A stretch of DNA of 64,000 nt from Cercis canadensis (Eukaryota; Streptophyta; Magnoliopsida; Fabales; Fabaceae), in contig QAOA01003578.1 of assembly GCA_003255065.1 (NCBI GenBank), positions 478,830 through 542,829 of the forward strand. The letters run 5' to 3'. The notes beneath the pieces are model-generated. The model was given only the letters and a program-made list of their open reading frames with translations, was not told the DNA's origin and did no database searches. The position numbers and the translations under genes are program-made. Position 1 is the stretch's first letter. Every line of letters begins with the position of its first letter. Positions 60,485 through 64,000 of the stretch are shown here, in pieces.

Positions 60485-61567
60485 CTTAACTACGGCAGTT
60501 TTTTTTTTTTTTCCTGTTGAGTGTCGCATTTTTGACAAATAGTAGAGTGTCGAATTTTTGCTGAAGCTCATGTGGAGTGCCGCACTTTGGGAATTTTTTT
60601 TTTCTTTTTACTTTTCATGAAGAGTGTCGCATTTTAACCAAGTGAGAGTCGAATTTTGGGGTAGAGAACATTTGGAGTGCTGCAGTATGGTAGTGCGGCA
60701 CTCCACATGTTCTCCACCCCAAAGTTCGACTCCCCATGTGCTATCCGTGAACTCAAAATTCGACTCCAAGTGCTACGGTCCCAGCAGAAGAAGAAAAAAG
60801 AAGAATGCCAATTGAGATTTGGGTTTTCTCTGGTAGTTCCTCTTACTTTTCAGGAAAATGTACTGTTATGAAGTATGAACAGTTTCTTTGAGAACCTACT
60901 CTTTCCTATTCATGCACATCAGAACTATATCCTTTGCCAGCAATTCAAAGCTAGTTTCCACCTCATCTTGGTAAATATAAAGGCCAAGTTCATAAAAATG
61001 GTTGATAACAATTTGTTTATGACCAAATTGAAAATGACACAGCTGAACTTTGGAGTTTATAATTTGCACCCAAATTCCCTTCATTTTAATTGTTGTGTTT
61101 TTTGTTACTGAAATTGAAACATTGACCACCAAACAGAGAAACTAAGATAGTAAAGTTTTCCCCTTTGTTCTTAGATAGCACCTGAAATCATGAACCACAA
61201 TCCGCAAAGCTGTTGAGTGAGTGACCCAAAACTCATTTCTGATTTATCCTCACCAAAGCAGCAAAGCCGCATATCAGCACTTGGAGTCGAATTTTGAGTT
61301 CACCGATAGCACATGGGGAGTCGAACTTTGGGGTGGAAAACATGTGGAGTGCCGCACTACCATAGTGCGGCACTCCACATGTTCTCCACCCCAAAATTCG
61401 ACTCTCACTTGGTTAAAATGCGACACTCTTTATGAAAAGTAAAAAAAAAAAAAATTCTCAAAGTGCGGCACTCCACATGAGTTTCAACATAAATTCGACA
61501 CTCTACCATTTGTCAAAAATGCGACACTCAACAGGAAAAAAAAAAAAAAAAACTGCCGTAGTTAAGG
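60485..61567. mobile_element. Large fold-back element with about 290-bp inverted arms
   Basis: The left arm (60485-60774) starts CTTAACTACGGCAG plus a T run; the right arm (61276-61567) ends in an A run plus CTGCCGTAGTTAAG. The arms match almost throughout, including GTGTCGCATTTTTGACAAAT. Each arm contains its own smaller palindrome built from TGGAGTGCCGCACTACCATA and its complement, so single strands could fold at two levels. The about 500-bp loop has no recognisable gene. TTA beside the ACTACGG ends may be a 3-bp target duplication. The superfamily is uncertain. Confidence 0.8.
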
Positions 61568-61635
61568 AAATTGTTTCAAATGTGCAGTAGCTATGTAAAT
61601 ATTTTGTAAATCTGCATTATTCAAAAGAATGACTC

Positions 61636-61719
61636 GAGAATCAAACCTTCATGTTTTTATAAAACCAAAAAACAGGTGCTTATTTCAATCATCCTTCTCT
61701 ACTTTTCTTCGTTTGTCCT
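61636..61719 (+). repeat. 84-bp direct repeat, right copy
   Basis: Second copy of 60400-60483. Together with the 'n' at 60484 it suggests either two haplotype contigs joined around an insertion or a true flanking duplication. Confidence 0.8.
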
Positions 61720-61775
61720 TATTTCTTCCTCACCTCCAGGTAATCACCTGGTTTCACATGTTGAATAGTTTGTAA

Positions 61776-62397
61776 TGATGGTTATAAAACAAAGTCCTAC
61801 ATTGGTTGAATTAAAGAATGTGAAAGATTTTATAAAAATAAAAAAATTAAAGTTATAGAGTAATTTTAGATAAATGGGTCACACAAGCTCATAAGACTAG
61901 CCCAATGACCTAGCAAGTCAAAGATGTTTAATGGTATTTGATTGACACTTGGGCACTTGATTTGACAAATATTTTTAAGTCCAATTTTAATAACCGGATC
62001 GGACCGGTTCATGTCGGTTTGACCCGGTTCAGATGACAGTTAATTAAATTAAAATGTTTATTAAACAAACAGTTATATCTGTTTTGTTTATGAGTAAAAT
62101 TGAATAGACAGTTATGTCTGTTTCGAATAGACAGTTGTATTTATTTCGAATAGACAATTATATCTATTGATTACTGACTAATCATATTTGTTCATTAGTG
62201 TATTTTCAAGTCTATAAAAGAAAACTTCCCAATATATTAATATTCACTTTTCTATTGAGGGTCTTGTTGTATCCTGAAACAACTTACTTTTAATAGAAAA
62301 ATAATATTATACTCAAAATAATGTAATTATTCATGTCTCAAAACCTTCTTTTTATAATCTCTATTATCGTTTTCCTGACATCACATGCGTAACACCA
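61776..62397 (+). mobile_element. Candidate solo LTR with 23-bp tandem repeats
   Basis: Near the left edge is AAAGTCCTACATTGGTTG, a string often seen at the start of plant LTRs. A TATA-like TCTATAAAAGAAA is at about 62211 and is followed by a T-rich tail. Three 23-bp units beginning GAATAGACAGTT lie at 62102-62124, 62125-62147 and 62148-62170. Exact ends and target duplication were not fixed. Confidence 0.45.
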
Positions 62398-63282
62398 TAG
62401 CCCCCAAGATTAGACTTGTAGTTGGTCTGCCTCGCAACACTTGTTAACACCGAGAAGCACCCAGTGCCAACCATAGGAACCTGACTCAAGAGTAGCGTGT
62501 TCTCAGCTTGATTCTCTTCAACTTGCTACTCTTTATTTTCTTCTCATATTTCAATCTTCCACAGTATTGATGGAAAATCTGTTAGTATCATGTTCAACTC
62601 ATACTCACACCGATTACGTTGATGCATTAGGAAAGAGGAGAATATCGTGATTCTTCCTTGTGTCGGTGACCCAAGTCATTTTGTCCCAAGTTTAGTACCT
62701 TACAAGGTTCACAAAGTTTCTTAAGCCCATATCGAATCCTAGTATACTTATTTTTTTTTATAATTGTAATAGTATTTGATAATATAATTATCAACTTAAA
62801 TATTAATAATTTTTTTTGATAGAAGATATAAATATAAATTATAATGTAACTCTGGGAAAAAAAAAAAAAAAAAAAACATAGGAGATCCAAGATGAAGGTT
62901 GTAGAATGTTTCTTTCTTCAAAATAATATGCGATGTTTTACCCCAAAAGACAATATTATGCGATATGTTATTGTTTTAGAATTTCTTTTTATCAAAAGCA
63001 AACATTACGCTTTATGAACTCAAGTTTCAAAATGAATTTGTATCAAAATAAAAGTCAAAAATAAATTTGGAGATTCTCAAGGAAAGCTAAATCAAAGAAT
63101 CGATAAGTCGAATCAAACCGTCAATAGAATTTCTAATCATAAAAATTAAAACAAAATCATCAAATTATACAAGAACATACCATAAACTTTGTCCAAGTAT
63201 ATATATATATATATATGAAAGAAGCAAGTAAGCATACCATAAACTTGAAACAGACGACAACGCAGAGAAGCAAGTCAGAGAA
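62398..63282. other. Intergenic DNA downstream of the NIMIN-like gene
   Basis: No gene is seen. A run of about 20 A is at 62857-62876 and a (TA)n run at about 63199-63216. Confidence 0.5.
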
Positions 63283-63675
63283 TTAAACGACGTTCTGTTC
63301 AACCTCGAAGGTAGGTTCGAAATTGAGATCCAAACCCAAATTATCCTCCACCGGCTCCTCTCTCTGTGGGTTAGTATGATCATCAACATCAACATCAACA
63401 GCTCCATCTTTATCGCCGTCATCTTCCTTGAAATCTTCTACCTGGAACGACGGCTTCCAACTGTTCATCTTCTTCACCGTTAACTTAGGGCCAGACCCTT
63501 CAGCCTGCTCGAAGTACTTGACTGCCACGTGTATCCTCCTCAGAATCGCAAAGAACTCATCCACTTCCTCCTCCCTCATCACCTTCTCTTCGCTCTCTCT
63601 CTCCTCCACTTTCTCTCTCTTCTTCTTCTCTGTTTCTTCTTTGTCGTCTTCACGTTTTCTCTTCTCCGTGTTCAT
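63283..63675 (-). CDS. NIMIN2: NIMIN2-like NPR1/NIM1-interacting protein
   Basis: Intronless, 130 aa, ATG 63675 to TAA 63283; NIMIN proteins are about 110-140 aa and intronless. They bind the salicylic-acid co-activator NPR1 in the nucleus and dampen defence-gene expression. The N-terminus is rich in Lys and Glu with possible nuclear signals (EKRKRE, EKKKREK). The NPR1-contact region EEEVDEFFAILRRIHVA spans residues 35-51. The family DxFFK motif is DEFFA here (residues 39-43), so its Lys is replaced by Ala. The C-terminus has an EAR repression motif, LGLDLNFEP (L113, L115, L117). A cluster of TGACG sites upstream fits salicylic-acid control through TGA factors. Confidence 0.9.
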   Translation of the reverse strand: MNTEKRKREDDKEETEKKKREKVEERESEEKVMREEEVDEFFAILRRIHVAVKYFEQAEGSGPKLTVKKMNSWKPSFQVEDFKEDDGDKDGAVDVDVDDHTNPQREEPVEDNLGLDLNFEPTFEVEQNVV

Positions 63676-63810
63676 TTCTTCAGTTGCCGGCGATGACCAT
63701 CCAAACGTCGTCGTCGAACTGCCGAGATAATCTATGGTTTGAGGCTTTTATTCTACATAGCTACAAGAAAGAGGGGAATATTTTTTCAAAGTTGTGATGG
63801 ACGGCGATGA

Positions 63811-63886
63811 TGACTCATTGTGCGAATGACGTCAGTTTGAAGGTTGGTGATTACGTCATAAGATGACGTGTGCTGAGAGACGTGGC
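63811..63886 (-). promoter_or_regulatory. Cluster of bZIP (TGACG / ACGT) sites upstream of NIMIN
   Basis: In 76 bp: TGACTCA (63811-63817), the full palindrome TGACGTCA (63827-63834), TTACGTCA (63851-63858), TGACGTGT (63864-63871) and ACGTGGC (63880-63886). The TTACGTCA and TGACGTGT sites start 13 bp apart, close to the 12-bp spacing of as-1/ocs elements bound by TGA factors. The cluster lies about 135-210 bp upstream of the start codon. Confidence 0.75.
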
Positions 63887-64000
63887 ATCCATGACTAGAA
63901 GCTCAGCGTTTTGGGGAAGAAACGCGCAACAAGCAACGTAAACCTAAATCCAATACTTGTCTTACAATTTGACTAAGTTGCTAATTGCATTATTGCTTGG
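63887..64000. other. Upstream region at window edge
   Basis: Probable distal promoter of the NIMIN-like gene. It contains TTTGACTAAG, a W-box-like (TTGAC) string. No gene start is visible before the window ends. Confidence 0.4.

Noticed and set aside
60875..61132. Frames on both strands in the loop of the fold-back element
   Set aside because: Equally long frames on both strands with no family similarity; a chance result in the loop.
63165..63730. Other frames across the NIMIN gene (63165-63422, 63428-63730)
   Set aside because: Only the 63675-63283 frame carries the NPR1-contact and EAR motifs.
1..64000. CRISPR array, operon or bacterial insertion
   Set aside because: No regularly spaced repeats with unique spacers; all real genes have plant introns or plant-specific families.

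Overview
This window is nuclear DNA from a flowering plant, most likely a eudicot. The genes have many short GT-AG introns. The products are plant-specific: a plastid pyruvate dehydrogenase E2, an NPF transporter and a NIM1-interacting protein. The space between genes is very AT-rich and full of plant transposons (CACTA, hAT, Mutator-like MITEs, SINEs, TRIMs). I cannot name the species from sequence alone.

Layout. 1-8.5 kb is repeat-rich: an hAT-type element (465-1241), an inverted-repeat MITE (3267-3708) and a 3.5 kb CACTA/En-Spm element carrying a broken transposase gene (3901-7380). 8.9-12.8 kb (+) is LTA2, the plastid pyruvate dehydrogenase E2 subunit (6 exons, 482 aa). 13.8-16.8 kb (-) is an ACD11-like sphingolipid-transfer protein (4 exons, 214 aa). 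19.0-22.9 kb (-) is an NPF3.1-type transporter (4 exons, 576 aa). 23-31.8 kb is intergenic with several MITEs and a SINE. 31.8-37.0 kb (-) is RAD23, a proteasome shuttle (12 exons, 416 aa). 41.6-42.2 kb (-) is an intronless, unassigned 184-aa acidic protein with a clear TATA box. 42.4-63 kb is a long gene-poor tract of MITEs, a SINE, a complete TRIM with relics, a CACTA derivative and a large fold-back element. 63.3-63.7 kb (-) is a NIMIN2-like NPR1-interacting protein, with a cluster of TGACG/ACGT sites just upstream.

The genes do not form a pathway. LTA2 serves plastid acetyl-CoA and fatty-acid synthesis. The ACD11-like and NIMIN genes both point to defence and cell-death control. RAD23 serves ubiquitin-proteasome traffic. 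The combination of LTA2 and NIMIN2 recalls Arabidopsis chromosome 3 (AT3G25860 to AT3G25882, from memory), so the window may be an expanded version of an old syntenic block.

Two themes stand out. First, several inverted-repeat elements have 9-bp target duplications, and a miniature retrotransposon (TRIM) family can be read end to end. Second, most of the nine single 'n' characters lie between direct duplications of 9 to about 515 bp. That pattern looks like unmerged overlapping contig ends rather than real tandem duplication, so those repeats should not be read as biology.
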